From CAYYFX01 sp964571855 (GTDB lineage: Bacteria; ARS69): a DNA stretch of 16,505 nt. Shown piece after piece: positions 6,998 through 15,763 of this stretch. The translations under genes and the position numbers were made by a program. The notes beneath the pieces are model-generated. The model searched no databases. It was not told the DNA's origin and saw only the letters and a program-made list of their open reading frames with translations. Position 1 is the stretch's first letter. Every line of letters begins with the position of its first letter. The DNA lies in assembly GCA_964571855.1 (NCBI GenBank), contig CAZNDO010000039.1, forward strand, positions 1 through 16,505, in the 5' to 3' direction.

Positions 6998-7497
6998 CGG
7001 CCCCGCGCGCGTGGATCGCGCCGGCGCTGGCGCTGGCGTTCGCCGTCCCGGCGTTCGCGCAGTCCTACAACGTGCCTTCGGGGCAGTACCTCACGGAAGA
7101 GCAGTACAAGAAGCTCTCCAAGGACGAGGCGCTGGCGTACTGCCAGAAGCTGGCGCAGGAGATCGACATCCAGAACGACAACGCCGCCGCGGCGAACACG
7201 CAAATGGGGGACATCGACGCGGAGATCGCCGCGCTCAGGAACCGGCTGGCGGAGGCGAAGGCGGCGAACGAGCCGCTCGCGTCCCAGGTGGCGCAGCTGG
7301 AGGCCCGGCTGAAGGAGCTCACGGACCTGCCGCGCTCGTACACGGTCGTGTCCGGGGACTGGCTGATCAAGATCTCGGGGAAGCCGCGCATCTACAACGA
7401 TCGCAAGGCGTGGCGGCGCATCTACGACGCGAACAAGGACAAGATCAAGGATCCGGACCTGATCTACCCCGACCAGATCTTCCTGATCCCGAGATAG
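6994..7497 (+). CDS. Exported coiled-coil protein with C-terminal LysM domain
   Basis: This 167-residue protein starts at an ATG that overlaps the lipoprotein stop. Residues 1-22 are a signal peptide (MTAPRAWIAPALALAFAVPAFA, then QSYN). Residues about 35-110 are helical with a coiled coil (MGDIDAEIAALRNRLAEAK ... VAQLEARLKELTDL). The last 50 residues form a LysM-type peptidoglycan-binding domain: SYTVVSGDWLIKISGKP, then WRRIYDANKDKIKDPDLIYP and DQIFLIPR, with the usual Y-T-V-x-x-G-D-W opening and P-x-Q-x-L-x-I-P close. It is therefore probably a periplasmic wall-binding protein. Its neighbour is a lipoprotein with its own coiled coil. A GC-rich hairpin follows the stop. The domain call is confident; the cellular role (envelope anchoring or spacing) is inference. 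Confidence 0.88.
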   Translation: MTAPRAWIAPALALAFAVPAFAQSYNVPSGQYLTEEQYKKLSKDEALAYCQKLAQEIDIQNDNAAAANTQMGDIDAEIAALRNRLAEAKAANEPLASQVAQLEARLKELTDLPRSYTVVSGDWLIKISGKPRIYNDRKAWRRIYDANKDKIKDPDLIYPDQIFLIPR

Positions 7498-7507
7498 GCA
7501 GCCGGCC

Positions 7508-7531
7508 GCCGGGGCGGTCCGCCGCCCCGGC
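7508..7531 (+). terminator. GC-rich hairpin after the LysM gene
   Basis: A perfect 10-bp stem (GCCGGGGCGG at 7508-7517, complement at 7522-7531) with a 4-base loop lies 11 bases after the LysM stop. It is followed by C-rich, not T-rich, sequence, so it is terminator-like rather than a classical intrinsic terminator. Confidence 0.45.
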
Positions 7532-7548
7532 AGGCCCCCCCTCCGGGG

Positions 7549-7578
7549 CTCCGCGCCCGGCGCCCGCTCCGCGCCCGG
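7549..7578 (+). repeat. Two copies of a 12-base direct repeat
   Basis: CTCCGCGCCCGG occurs at 7549-7560 and again at 7567-7578 with 6 bases between. It lies in the 239-base gap between the LysM gene and phoH, downstream of the hairpin. It could be a protein-binding site or simple GC-rich slippage; nothing favours either. Confidence 0.4.
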
Positions 7579-7629
7579 TTCGGCGCAAATCGTGGAAAGA
7601 CAATCACTTGAGGGTCGTGCCGGGCCGGC

Positions 7630-7740
7630 ATGAAGAATCGCATGTTCTGCACGGGACCCCTGGAAAGCCCGCCTCCGTTGGCCGATCATTGGACCAGGGT
7701 TCGGGGCACTCGGCCCCGAGGAAGCAAGGAGAGGGATTGA
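7630..7740 (+). CDS. Possible 36-codon upstream ORF ending in the phoH start codon
   Basis: ATG at 7630 opens a 36-codon frame (MKNRMFCTGPLESPP...) whose TGA stop at 7738-7740 overlaps the TTG start of phoH as TTGA. Five other gene junctions in this window use ATGA and one uses TTGA, so the overlap is the local style for coupled genes. Against it: there is no good ribosome binding site before ATG 7630, the peptide matches nothing I recognise, and phoH has its own strong site. If translated, it may be a leader peptide that affects phoH initiation. Confidence 0.25.
   Translation: MKNRMFCTGPLESPPPLADHWTRVRGTRPRGSKERD
7701..7719 (+). promoter_or_regulatory. Small hairpin just upstream of the phoH ribosome binding site
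   Basis: TCGGGGC at 7701-7707 can pair with GCCCCGA at 7713-7719 across a 5-base loop, ending 8 bases before the phoH Shine-Dalgarno sequence. Such a position could influence ribosome access. No known riboswitch was recognised. Confidence 0.35.
7727..7731 (+). promoter_or_regulatory. phoH ribosome binding site fixing a TTG start
   Basis: AGGAG at 7727-7731, within the purine run AAGGAGAGGGA, lies 5 bases before TTG 7737. It decides the start of phoH, since the frame stays open far upstream through non-coding sequence. Confidence 0.65.
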
Positions 7741-8756
7741 ACGAGCAGTCCTCCCGGCGACTCGAGCTGGGTGACCTTCCCCCCGTCAGCGTCTTCGGCC
7801 AGAACGACGCGAACCTGCGGCTCATCCGCGATCTCTACGGCGCGCGCGTCGTCGCGCGCGGCACGGAGATCCTCCTGGACGGCCCGTCGGCCGAGGTCGA
7901 CGCGCTCGAGCGCATCTTCGACCACCTCATGTCGGTGGCCCGGCAGGGGCGGTGGGTGAGTCCTTCCGACGTGCGATACGCGATCCGCATGGTGCGCGGC
8001 CACAACGGGCACGAGCTCGGTTCCCTGAACGGGAACGGCGCCGCGCTGCGCCCGTTCCACGGGCTGCGCAAGGACATCGGTCCGAAGACGGTGCGGCAGG
8101 CGGAGTACCTGCGCGCGCTGGAGGACTGCGACATCGTGTTCGCCATCGGCCCGGCCGGCACGGGCAAGACCTACCTGGCCATGGCGTCCGCGCTGTCCGC
8201 GCTGAACCGCAAGGAGATCGAGCGCATCCAGCTCGTGCGCCCCGCGGTGGACGCGGGCGAGAGCCTCGGCTTCCTGCCCGGGGACTTCACGGAGAAGGTG
8301 GCGCCGTACCTCCGCCCGCTGTACGACGCGCTCAACGAGATGCTCCCGCTGGATCGCGTGCAGAAGCTGCTCTCGAACGAGGTCATCGAGGTGGCGCCGC
8401 TGGCGTACATGCGCGGCCGCACGCTGAACGACTCCGTGGTGATCCTGGACGAGGCGCAGAACACCACGATCCCGCAGATGCGCATGTTCCTGACGCGCCT
8501 GGGATCGAACTCGAAGGCCATCATCACGGGCGACGACACGCAGATCGACCTGCCGCGTCGCGAGGACTCCGCGCTGCTCAAGATCCAGTATATTCTCCGC
8601 TCCATCGACGGGATCCGGTTCATCCGGTTCGGCGACGAGGACGTGGTGCGGCACCACCTGGTGCAGGAGATCGTCCAGGCCTTCGACGACTACGACGGCC
8701 GCAAGGATCGCAAGGGACGCTCCGCCTCGTCCGCGGAAGGTGGTGAGCGGCGATAG
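7737..8756 (+). CDS. phoH: PhoH family ATPase
   Basis: This 339-residue protein is a PhoH-like (YbeZ-type) cytoplasmic P-loop ATPase, linked in many bacteria to rRNA processing together with YbeY. Residues 1-100 hold the N-terminal region seen in YbeZ proteins (FGQNDANLRLIRDLYGARVVARG ...). The PhoH ATPase domain contains Walker A GPAGTGKT at residues 138-145, the family sequence QLVRPAVDAGESLGFLPGD, Walker B VVILDEAQN with Asp238-Glu239, and the sensor-like stretch SKAIITGDDTQIDLP. The start is TTG with a strong ribosome binding site. The Lys/Arg-rich tail (GRKDRKGRSASSAEGGERR) is typical of the family. ybeY follows after 23 bases, the conserved gene order. No separate promoter could be assigned with confidence in the 239-base leader. 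Confidence 0.95.
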   Translation: MNEQSSRRLELGDLPPVSVFGQNDANLRLIRDLYGARVVARGTEILLDGPSAEVDALERIFDHLMSVARQGRWVSPSDVRYAIRMVRGHNGHELGSLNGNGAALRPFHGLRKDIGPKTVRQAEYLRALEDCDIVFAIGPAGTGKTYLAMASALSALNRKEIERIQLVRPAVDAGESLGFLPGDFTEKVAPYLRPLYDALNEMLPLDRVQKLLSNEVIEVAPLAYMRGRTLNDSVVILDEAQNTTIPQMRMFLTRLGSNSKAIITGDDTQIDLPRREDSALLKIQYILRSIDGIRFIRFGDEDVVRHHLVQEIVQAFDDYDGRKDRKGRSASSAEGGERR

Positions 8757-8779
8757 GCACGTCCGGGAAACGGAAGGTC

Positions 8780-9247
8780 ATGCCCGACGAATCACTCGAG
8801 CCTCCAAGTCGCGAGGTCGCCATCCGCGGCCTCAGGAAGGCGCTCGGCATCGACCGGCGCCGGCTCGCGGCCGTGCTCGCGGCCACCCTGGAGGGGGAGA
8901 AGGCGCCGGACGGCGGCCTGTCCCTCGCGCTCGTCTCCGACGGCACCATGCGCCGCATGAACCGCGACTACCGCGGCAAGGACTCCACCACGGACGTCCT
9001 GTCGTTCTCGTACGTGGGGGACGAGCACACCGGCGGCCTGCTCGGCGAGGTGTTCGTGTCTCCGGCGGTGGCCGCGCGGCAGGCCCGCGAGGCCGGCTGC
9101 GCGCTGCCCGAGGAGGTGGCGCGCCTGTCCGTGCACGGCACGCTGCACGTGCTGGGCTGGGACCATGACACGGCCCCGAAGCGCCGCGCGATGCTGGCGC
9201 GGCAGGAGCGGTATGTGCGGCGCTTCTTCGGGAGGGCGGCGCGATGA
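8780..9247 (+). CDS. ybeY: rRNA maturation endoribonuclease / metalloprotein YbeY
   Basis: YbeY is a single-strand-specific zinc endoribonuclease that takes part in 16S rRNA 3'-end maturation and ribosome quality control. This 155-residue copy has the diagnostic metal site H-G-T-L-H-V-L-G-W-D-H, with His119, His123 and His129 in the H-x3-H-x5-H spacing. It also has the upstream family signature MNRDYRGKDSTTDVLSF and the LLGEVFVS segment. Arg-rich residues before the active site (RRLAAVLAATLEG, RRMNRDYRG) would suit RNA binding. The start is ATG 8780. Its ribosome binding site is poor and close (GGAAGG ending 2 bases before), so phoH translation may help initiation. The stop overlaps the start of the CorC-like gene (ATGA at 9244). 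No residue essential to the family appears to be missing. Confidence 0.95.
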   Translation: MPDESLEPPSREVAIRGLRKALGIDRRRLAAVLAATLEGEKAPDGGLSLALVSDGTMRRMNRDYRGKDSTTDVLSFSYVGDEHTGGLLGEVFVSPAVAARQAREAGCALPEEVARLSVHGTLHVLGWDHDTAPKRRAMLARQERYVRRFFGRAAR

Positions 9248-10503
9248 TGCCGGCGTCCTCGTTGATCTTCGCCGCGCTCGGGCTGCTCGTGTTCGTGGTG
9301 CTGCTGGCCGCGGTGTCCGCGGCGGAGCAGGTGTTCCTGTCCCTGACCGAGGCGCAGCTCCGCCGGCTCGGCGAGCGGCAGAACGGCCGTGGCGAGCGCA
9401 TCCTGGAGTTCGTGCGGAACCCGCACCGGGTCATCCTCACCACCACCTTGTCCACCGGCGTGTTCTACGCGGGCGCCATCCTGTGCCTGCTGGCACTCGT
9501 GTCCGGCGGGAAGACCGTGGGGCTGTCGGACATCGTGGGGCCGGGCGTGCTGGGCGGGCTGGTGCTCGCGGTGCTGGCGCGGTCGCTGCCGCGGGCGCTG
9601 GCGGCGGCGCGTCCGGAGGCCTCCGCCGTGGCGCTGGTGGACGTGTTCGGAGCGGTGGACGTGGTGTTCCGGCCGCTCGGCTGGCTCGTGCGGAAGCTGA
9701 TGGCGCGCGTGTCGGACGACGCGGAGGAGGAGCTGCTGGCCGCGGAGGAGTTCAAGGCCGTGGCCGAGGACGACGACGAGACGCCGCGCCTGCAGGACGA
9801 GAAGCGCGAGATCCTGCACAGCATCTTCGAGTTCGGCGGCACGACCACGCGCGAGGTGATGGTGCCGCGCATCGACGTGATCATGGCCGACGCGGACACG
9901 CCGCGCCGCGAGGTGCTCCGGCTGATCGCGGAGCACGGGCACTCGCGCATCCCGGTGTACGAGGGCTCGGTGGACCGCATCCTCGGCGCCGTTCACGTGA
10001 AGGAGCTGGTGCGGGACGGCCGTGTGGGCGGGGACGACACGCCCATCCGCGAGTTCGTCCGCCCGGTGATGTTCGTGCCGGAGACGAAGAAGATCGACGA
10101 GCTGCTGCACGAGTTCCAGGAGAAGCGCACGCACCTGGCCATCGTGGTGGACGAGTACGGCGGCACCTCGGGCATGGTCACGCTGGAGGACGTGCTGGAG
10201 GAGATCGTCGGCGAGATCGAGGACGAGTACGACCACGCGGAGCCGCTGCTGGAGGCGCTGGCGGACGGATCCTACCGGGTGGCCGGCAAGATCGACATCG
10301 ACGACCTGAACGAGGAGATGAACCTGGCGCTTCCGACCGAGAACAGCGATACCCTCGGCGGGTTCATCTACGAGCTTGTGGGGAAGGTGCCGTCGCAGGG
10401 CGAGACCGTGGAGTACCAGGGCCTCCGCTTCGTGATCGACCGCGTCCACCGCCAGCGCATCGTCCGGGTCCGTATCCAGAAGGCCGAGGAGGCGCGCGCC
10501 TAG
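9244..10503 (+). CDS. CNNM/CorC-HlyC family membrane protein with tandem CBS domains
   Basis: This 419-residue inner-membrane protein has the CNNM-CBS-CBS-CorC_HlyC architecture of proteins linked to Mg2+ or Co2+ efflux. Residues 6-28 form the first membrane segment, leading into VSAAEQVFLSLTEAQLRRL, the usual CNNM opening. Further hydrophobic segments lie at about 60-85 and 95-120. The CBS pair spans roughly 200-330 (REVMVPRIDVIMADAD, HSRIPVYEGSVDRILGAVH, LAIVVDEYGGTSGMVTLEDV). The C-terminal CorC_HlyC domain covers about 345-415 (YRVAGKIDIDDLNEEM). Oddly, the G-N-x-x-x-N motif and the G-E-x-x-P-K motif of typical CNNM cores are replaced by TTTLSTGVFYAGA and ARSLPRALAAARPE. Transport may thus be altered or lost. 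ATG 9244 overlaps the ybeY stop; ATG 9247 is an alternative. The name corC would be plausible but is not proven. Confidence 0.9.
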   Translation: MMPASSLIFAALGLLVFVVLLAAVSAAEQVFLSLTEAQLRRLGERQNGRGERILEFVRNPHRVILTTTLSTGVFYAGAILCLLALVSGGKTVGLSDIVGPGVLGGLVLAVLARSLPRALAAARPEASAVALVDVFGAVDVVFRPLGWLVRKLMARVSDDAEEELLAAEEFKAVAEDDDETPRLQDEKREILHSIFEFGGTTTREVMVPRIDVIMADADTPRREVLRLIAEHGHSRIPVYEGSVDRILGAVHVKELVRDGRVGGDDTPIREFVRPVMFVPETKKIDELLHEFQEKRTHLAIVVDEYGGTSGMVTLEDVLEEIVGEIEDEYDHAEPLLEALADGSYRVAGKIDIDDLNEEMNLALPTENSDTLGGFIYELVGKVPSQGETVEYQGLRFVIDRVHRQRIVRVRIQKAEEARA

Positions 10504-11157
10504 ATGTTCGGCTGGTTCCGGCGCTACTTCCTCGCGGGCATCCTCGCGCTCGCGCCGGTCACGATCACGGCGTGGCTGCTGCTGAAGATCTTCCGCACCG
10601 TGGACGGCTGGCTGCGTCCGGTGTTCACCCGCGCGTTCGGCTTCGAGATCCCCGGCGTGGGCTTCGTGACCACCATCCTGCTCGTGCTTGCGGTGGGCGC
10701 GTTCGCGTCGAACGTGATCGGGCGGCAGTTCCTGGCCGTCCTGGAGAAGCTGTTCCAGCGGGTGCCGCTGGCCAGCCGGATCTACGTCGCGGTGAAGCAG
10801 ATCGGCGACTCGGTGATCGGGTCGCAGAAGAACCTGTTCCAGCGGGTCGTCCTGTTCGAGTGGCCGCGGCGGGGCGTGTGGTCCATGGGCTTCGTGACCA
10901 GCCGGCACGAGGGGCCGTGGTTCCCGGGACGGCCGCACTGCCACGTGTTCCTGCCCACCACGCCCAACCCAACGTCGGGGTACCTCCTGTTCGTTCCCGA
11001 GGAGGACCTGATCGACCTCGACATGTCCGTCGAGGATGGGTTGAAATTGGTGATCTCCGGCGGAGCGGTCGCCCCCGTCGGAGGCAACTGGGGGGTCCCG
11101 CGGGGGGCCGCCGGAACGTCCACCGTACGGAGCGCTGCGGCCGAAGTCGCGGACTGA
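10504..11157 (+). CDS. DUF502 family membrane protein
   Basis: This 217-residue protein belongs to DUF502, a bacterial membrane family without an agreed function. A first membrane segment lies at about 8-28 (YFLAGILALAPVTITAWLLL) and a second near 50-72. Family signatures follow: IPGVGFVTTILL, the ASNVIGRQFLAVLEKLFQRVPLASRIYVAVKQ stretch (seen as separate N-x-x-G-R and P-x-x-x-x-I-Y-x-x-x-K-Q elements), EWPRRGVWSMGFVT, and VFLPTTPNPTSGYLLFVP, with LDMSVEDGLKLVISGG near the end. The last 25 residues (after SGGAVAPVGG) are an extra low-complexity tail. The ATG follows the corC-like stop with no gap (TAGATG), and mgtE follows after 31 bases, so it shares their transcript. The family call is confident; the function is unknown. 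Confidence 0.9.
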   Translation: MFGWFRRYFLAGILALAPVTITAWLLLKIFRTVDGWLRPVFTRAFGFEIPGVGFVTTILLVLAVGAFASNVIGRQFLAVLEKLFQRVPLASRIYVAVKQIGDSVIGSQKNLFQRVVLFEWPRRGVWSMGFVTSRHEGPWFPGRPHCHVFLPTTPNPTSGYLLFVPEEDLIDLDMSVEDGLKLVISGGAVAPVGGNWGVPRGAAGTSTVRSAAAEVAD

Positions 11158-11188
11158 CGTCCGCGTCCCCTCGGCCCCGGAGGGGAGC

Positions 11189-12538
11189 ATGGTCCGGGCC
11201 GAGGAGTTCGCGCTCGAGCTTGCCGCCGCCCTGAAGAGTGCCGACGCGGCCGTGCTGCCGCGCGTGCTCGAGGGTGTGCTACCCGCCGACATCGCCGACG
11301 CCGCCGGGCACCTCGAGGAGGACGAGGTCGTCGCGCTCCTCAAGCGGCTGTCCGAGGAGCAGACCGCCGAGATCCTGCCGCTCCTGGACGACGACGTGCG
11401 CGAGCACGTGCTGGAGGCGTTCACGCCGCGCGAGATCGCCGGCGCGGTGGAGGAGATGGCCTCCGACGACGCCGCGGACATGCTGGCGGAGCTGGCGGAC
11501 GAGAAGGTCGTGGAGGTCGTGGACCTCCTCCCGGAGGAGGAGCGCCGCGAGGTCACGAAGCTCCTGTCGTACCCGGAGGATTCCGCCGGCGGCATCATGC
11601 AGCTGGAGGTGGTGTGGGTCCGCGAGGACCGCACGGCCGCGCGCGCGATCGAGAAGATCCGCGAGGCGTACGGGGACTTCGAGGAGGACTTCCACGAGGT
11701 CTTCGTGACCACGAAGGACCGCAGGCTCGTGGGCAAGATCCCGGTGGCGCGGCTCATCCTGGCGCGGCCGGACGCGCCGGTGACCTCGCTCATGGATCCG
11801 GACACGCACCCGGTGCCCGCGGAGACGGACCAGGAGGAGGTGGCGCAGCTCTTCGAGAAGTACGACGTGCTGACCGTCCCGGTGGTGGACGCGAACGGCG
11901 TGCTGCTCGGGCGCATCACCGTGGACGACATCGTGGACGTGATCCACGAGGAGGCCGGGGAGGACTACTCGCTGCTCGCCGGCACGGGCGACGAGGACGT
12001 GACCGAGGAGGGCATCTTCCGCAAGGCCGCCATCCGGCTGCCGTGGCTCGTGACCGGGCTCGGCGGCGGCATCCTCTCCGCGCTCGTGCTGTCGCGCTTC
12101 GAGGCGGACCTGAGCGCGCTGATCACGCTGGCGTTCTTCGTGCCGGTGATCACCGCGATGGGCGGCAACGTGGCCATCCAGTCCAGCGCCGTGATGGTCC
12201 GCGGCCTCGCCACCGGCGAGGTGACGGCGTCGGGCGCCGCGGGGCGCCTGCTCCGCGAGGTCGGCGTGTCGATCATCACGGGCATCGTGTGCGCCACGGC
12301 GATCTTCCTGGTCGCGTGGCTGTGGCGCGGGGACATGCGGCTGGGCACGGTGGTCGCGGGGGCCATGCTGTGCGTCGTCTTCGTGGCCACGAGCGTCGGC
12401 GCGTTCGTTCCCCTCGTGCTGAACCGCCTGAACGTGGACCCGGCGCTGGCCACCGGCCCCTTCGTGACCACGTCCAACGACATCGTCGGGATCCTCATCT
12501 ACCTCACGATGGCCAGCGCGGTGTACCGCCAGGGCTGA
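11189..12538 (+). CDS. mgtE: MgtE family magnesium transporter
   Basis: MgtE is a Mg2+-gated Mg2+ channel of the inner membrane, homodimeric in characterised members. This 449-residue copy is full length. Residues 1-125 are the acidic helical N domain with repeated motifs such as ADIADAAGHL and REIAGAVEEM. Residues about 130-255 are two CBS domains, which together with the N domain sense cytoplasmic Mg2+. About five membrane segments follow from residue 285. The pore-family signature AMGGNVAIQSSAVMVRGLATGEV includes Gly325-Gly326-Asn327. The last segment has DPALATGPFVTTSNDIVGI, in which Asp431 probably corresponds to the ion-binding Asp432 of Thermus thermophilus MgtE. The start is ATG 11189, with GGAGGGGAG just before it. 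The 31-base gap to the upstream gene leaves no room for an M-box leader. It is the last gene of the operon. Confidence 0.95.
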   Translation: MVRAEEFALELAAALKSADAAVLPRVLEGVLPADIADAAGHLEEDEVVALLKRLSEEQTAEILPLLDDDVREHVLEAFTPREIAGAVEEMASDDAADMLAELADEKVVEVVDLLPEEERREVTKLLSYPEDSAGGIMQLEVVWVREDRTAARAIEKIREAYGDFEEDFHEVFVTTKDRRLVGKIPVARLILARPDAPVTSLMDPDTHPVPAETDQEEVAQLFEKYDVLTVPVVDANGVLLGRITVDDIVDVIHEEAGEDYSLLAGTGDEDVTEEGIFRKAAIRLPWLVTGLGGGILSALVLSRFEADLSALITLAFFVPVITAMGGNVAIQSSAVMVRGLATGEVTASGAAGRLLREVGVSIITGIVCATAIFLVAWLWRGDMRLGTVVAGAMLCVVFVATSVGAFVPLVLNRLNVDPALATGPFVTTSNDIVGILIYLTMASAVYRQG

Positions 12539-12573
12539 GGGGAACGGCTCAGCGGCCCAGGGGAAGGAAGACC

Positions 12574-12830
12574 GTGGAGCCGGCGGCTGGGCCGGCGAAC
12601 CGCCGGTCACGTGGCGATGGAGGTCGCGGCGGCGGCTCCGTGGGGTTCCCTTCGGCGGCTCTGCGGCGCGGCCGGAGCCCTGGACGGGCGGAGGCCGTCG
12701 CCGCAGGAGCGAAGGCCGGAGCCGGGACGGCGGAGGCCGAGCGCCCGCCGAAGGGAACCCCACGGGGCCGCCGCCGCAACCTCCCATCGCCGCGTGACCG
12801 GCGGTTTGCCGGCCCGGCCGCCGGCTCCAC
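12574..12830 (+). repeat. Long imperfect inverted repeat (85/86-bp arms, 86-base spacer)
   Basis: The left arm at 12574-12658 (starting GTGGAGCCGGCGG) matches the reverse complement of 12745-12830 with 5 transitions and one 1-base indel over 86 columns, about 93% identity. On the + strand RNA, four of the five differences (at 12588, 12597, 12612 and 12637) still pair as G-U; only 12625 becomes a C-A mismatch. The repeat fills most of the 405-base gap between mgtE and the next gene, where I see no other gene. It has no transposase, and no convincing target-site duplication was noticed. It may be a dispersed palindromic repeat, a MITE-like remnant, or a very long RNA hairpin acting as a transcript end. 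Confidence 0.9.
12671..12739 (+). repeat. Pair of ~25-base direct repeats inside the inverted-repeat spacer
   Basis: The stretch at 12671-12697 (GCCGGAGCCCTGGACGGGCG...) recurs at 12715-12739 with two one- to two-base gaps; both end CGGAGGCCG. They lie within the spacer of the long inverted repeat, so the whole element has an ordered structure: arm, repeat, repeat, arm. Confidence 0.6.
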
Positions 12831-12943
12831 CCGGAGCCGCCCCGTGGCGCCCCCGAGGGCTTCCCCTCGTCCCGGCCCTCGCGGAGGCCGCCTCGTGGGG
12901 GGATAGTGGAGGTGCGTCACTCTTTACCCGTGAGGTGGTCGAC

Positions 12944-13242
12944 ATGAAGCCCAGAATCGGTCGGTCCGCCGCGTCGGTCGCGGCGGCCGTTGTGCTCTTC
13001 CTGCCCGCGGCGGTCCGGGCCACGGATCTGCCCACCCGCCCCAGCAACCCGTCGTTCGAGTACTGGGAATCGGATCCCTGGCGGCCGGATGTCGGGCCGC
13101 CGGATCGCAACGCCACGATCCAGATGAACCAGGCCGAGGCGGACGCGGACAAGGTGGCCGAGCGGCAGCCGGTCAACCGCAGCGAGCGCTGGACCCGCAT
13201 CGTGCTGCGCTACCTCCTGGCGTTCCTGACGGGAGGCGCGCG

Positions 13243-13246
<4 letters not shown>
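12944..13246 (+). CDS. Small exported protein coupled to a sigma-54 activator
   Basis: I do not recognise this 100-residue protein. ATG 12944 is preceded by GAGGTGG at 12932-12938; the frame is open far upstream, but only through the inverted repeat, which argues against a longer protein. Residues 1-27 form a signal peptide (MKPRIGRSAASVAAAVVLFL, then PAAVRA). The mature part is polar and aromatic (NPSFEYWESDPWRPDVGPPD), then acidic and helical (QMNQAEADADKVAERQ). It ends in a short hydrophobic stretch, ERWTRIVLRYLLAFLTGGAR, which could be an amphipathic or membrane-touching helix. There is no cysteine and no catalytic motif. Its stop overlaps the regulator's start (ATGA at 13243), so the two are likely translated together. 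The function is unknown; a role linked to the regulator is inferred only from coupling. Confidence 0.65.
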
Positions 13247-15591
<2,345 letters not shown>

Positions 15592-15613
15592 CGCAACGGC
15601 CGACGCCCGAAAG

Positions 15614-15674
15614 GGGGCGCGGTGCGGGACCCGGGATCGACCACCCCCGGGCCCGCCCGCGCCCCTCCTGTTTT
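15614..15674 (+). terminator. Intrinsic terminator after the sigma-54 activator
   Basis: Bases 15614-15635 pair with 15646-15665 as three stem blocks of 9, 5 and 6 bp, interrupted only by single bulged bases (T15623 and A15629), with a 10-base loop. TCCTGTTTT follows at 15666-15674. This is the only hairpin in the window with a proper T-rich tail. Confidence 0.8.
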
Positions 15675-15691
15675 CGGACGGCGGGGCCGCC

Positions 15692-15721
15692 TTGGCTGCG
15701 CCTTCCGGTCGGATGTAGGAT
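15692..15721 (+). promoter_or_regulatory. Predicted sigma-70-type promoter for the six-cysteine exported protein
   Basis: TTGGCT at 15692-15697 and TAGGAT at 15716-15721 are 18 bases apart, between the terminator and the next gene. Transcription would begin near 15728, about 35 bases before ATG 15764. Confidence 0.5.
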
Positions 15722-15763
15722 GTCACGGAACCCGACACTCCCCATGTGCGCGGGAGGAAGACC

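Noticed and set aside
7608..7636. TTGAGG and TGAAGA, 17 bases apart, as a promoter for phoH
   Set aside because: The -10 match is poor and would overlap the ATG of the possible leader ORF. The leader is somewhat less GC-rich, but no convincing promoter could be chosen.
11158..11188. Mg2+-responsive leader (M-box) before mgtE
   Set aside because: Only 31 bases separate mgtE from the upstream gene, too few for such a riboswitch.
4429..11931. Very long open frames on the - strand opposite aspS/hisS (to about 1086 codons) and opposite the corC-mgtE region (to about 987 codons)
   Set aside because: They are antisense to genes with complete family motifs, have Arg/His-rich low-complexity translations, and no recognisable domain. 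Such shadows are expected from codon bias at this GC content.
12574..12830. Insertion sequence or CRISPR-like array
   Set aside because: There is no transposase frame and no regular spacing of short repeats; only one inverted pair and one direct pair are present.
12611..12943. N-terminal extension of the small exported protein to a GTG at 12611
   Set aside because: The extension runs through the inverted repeat and its spacer, and would bury the clear signal peptide that begins at ATG 12944.
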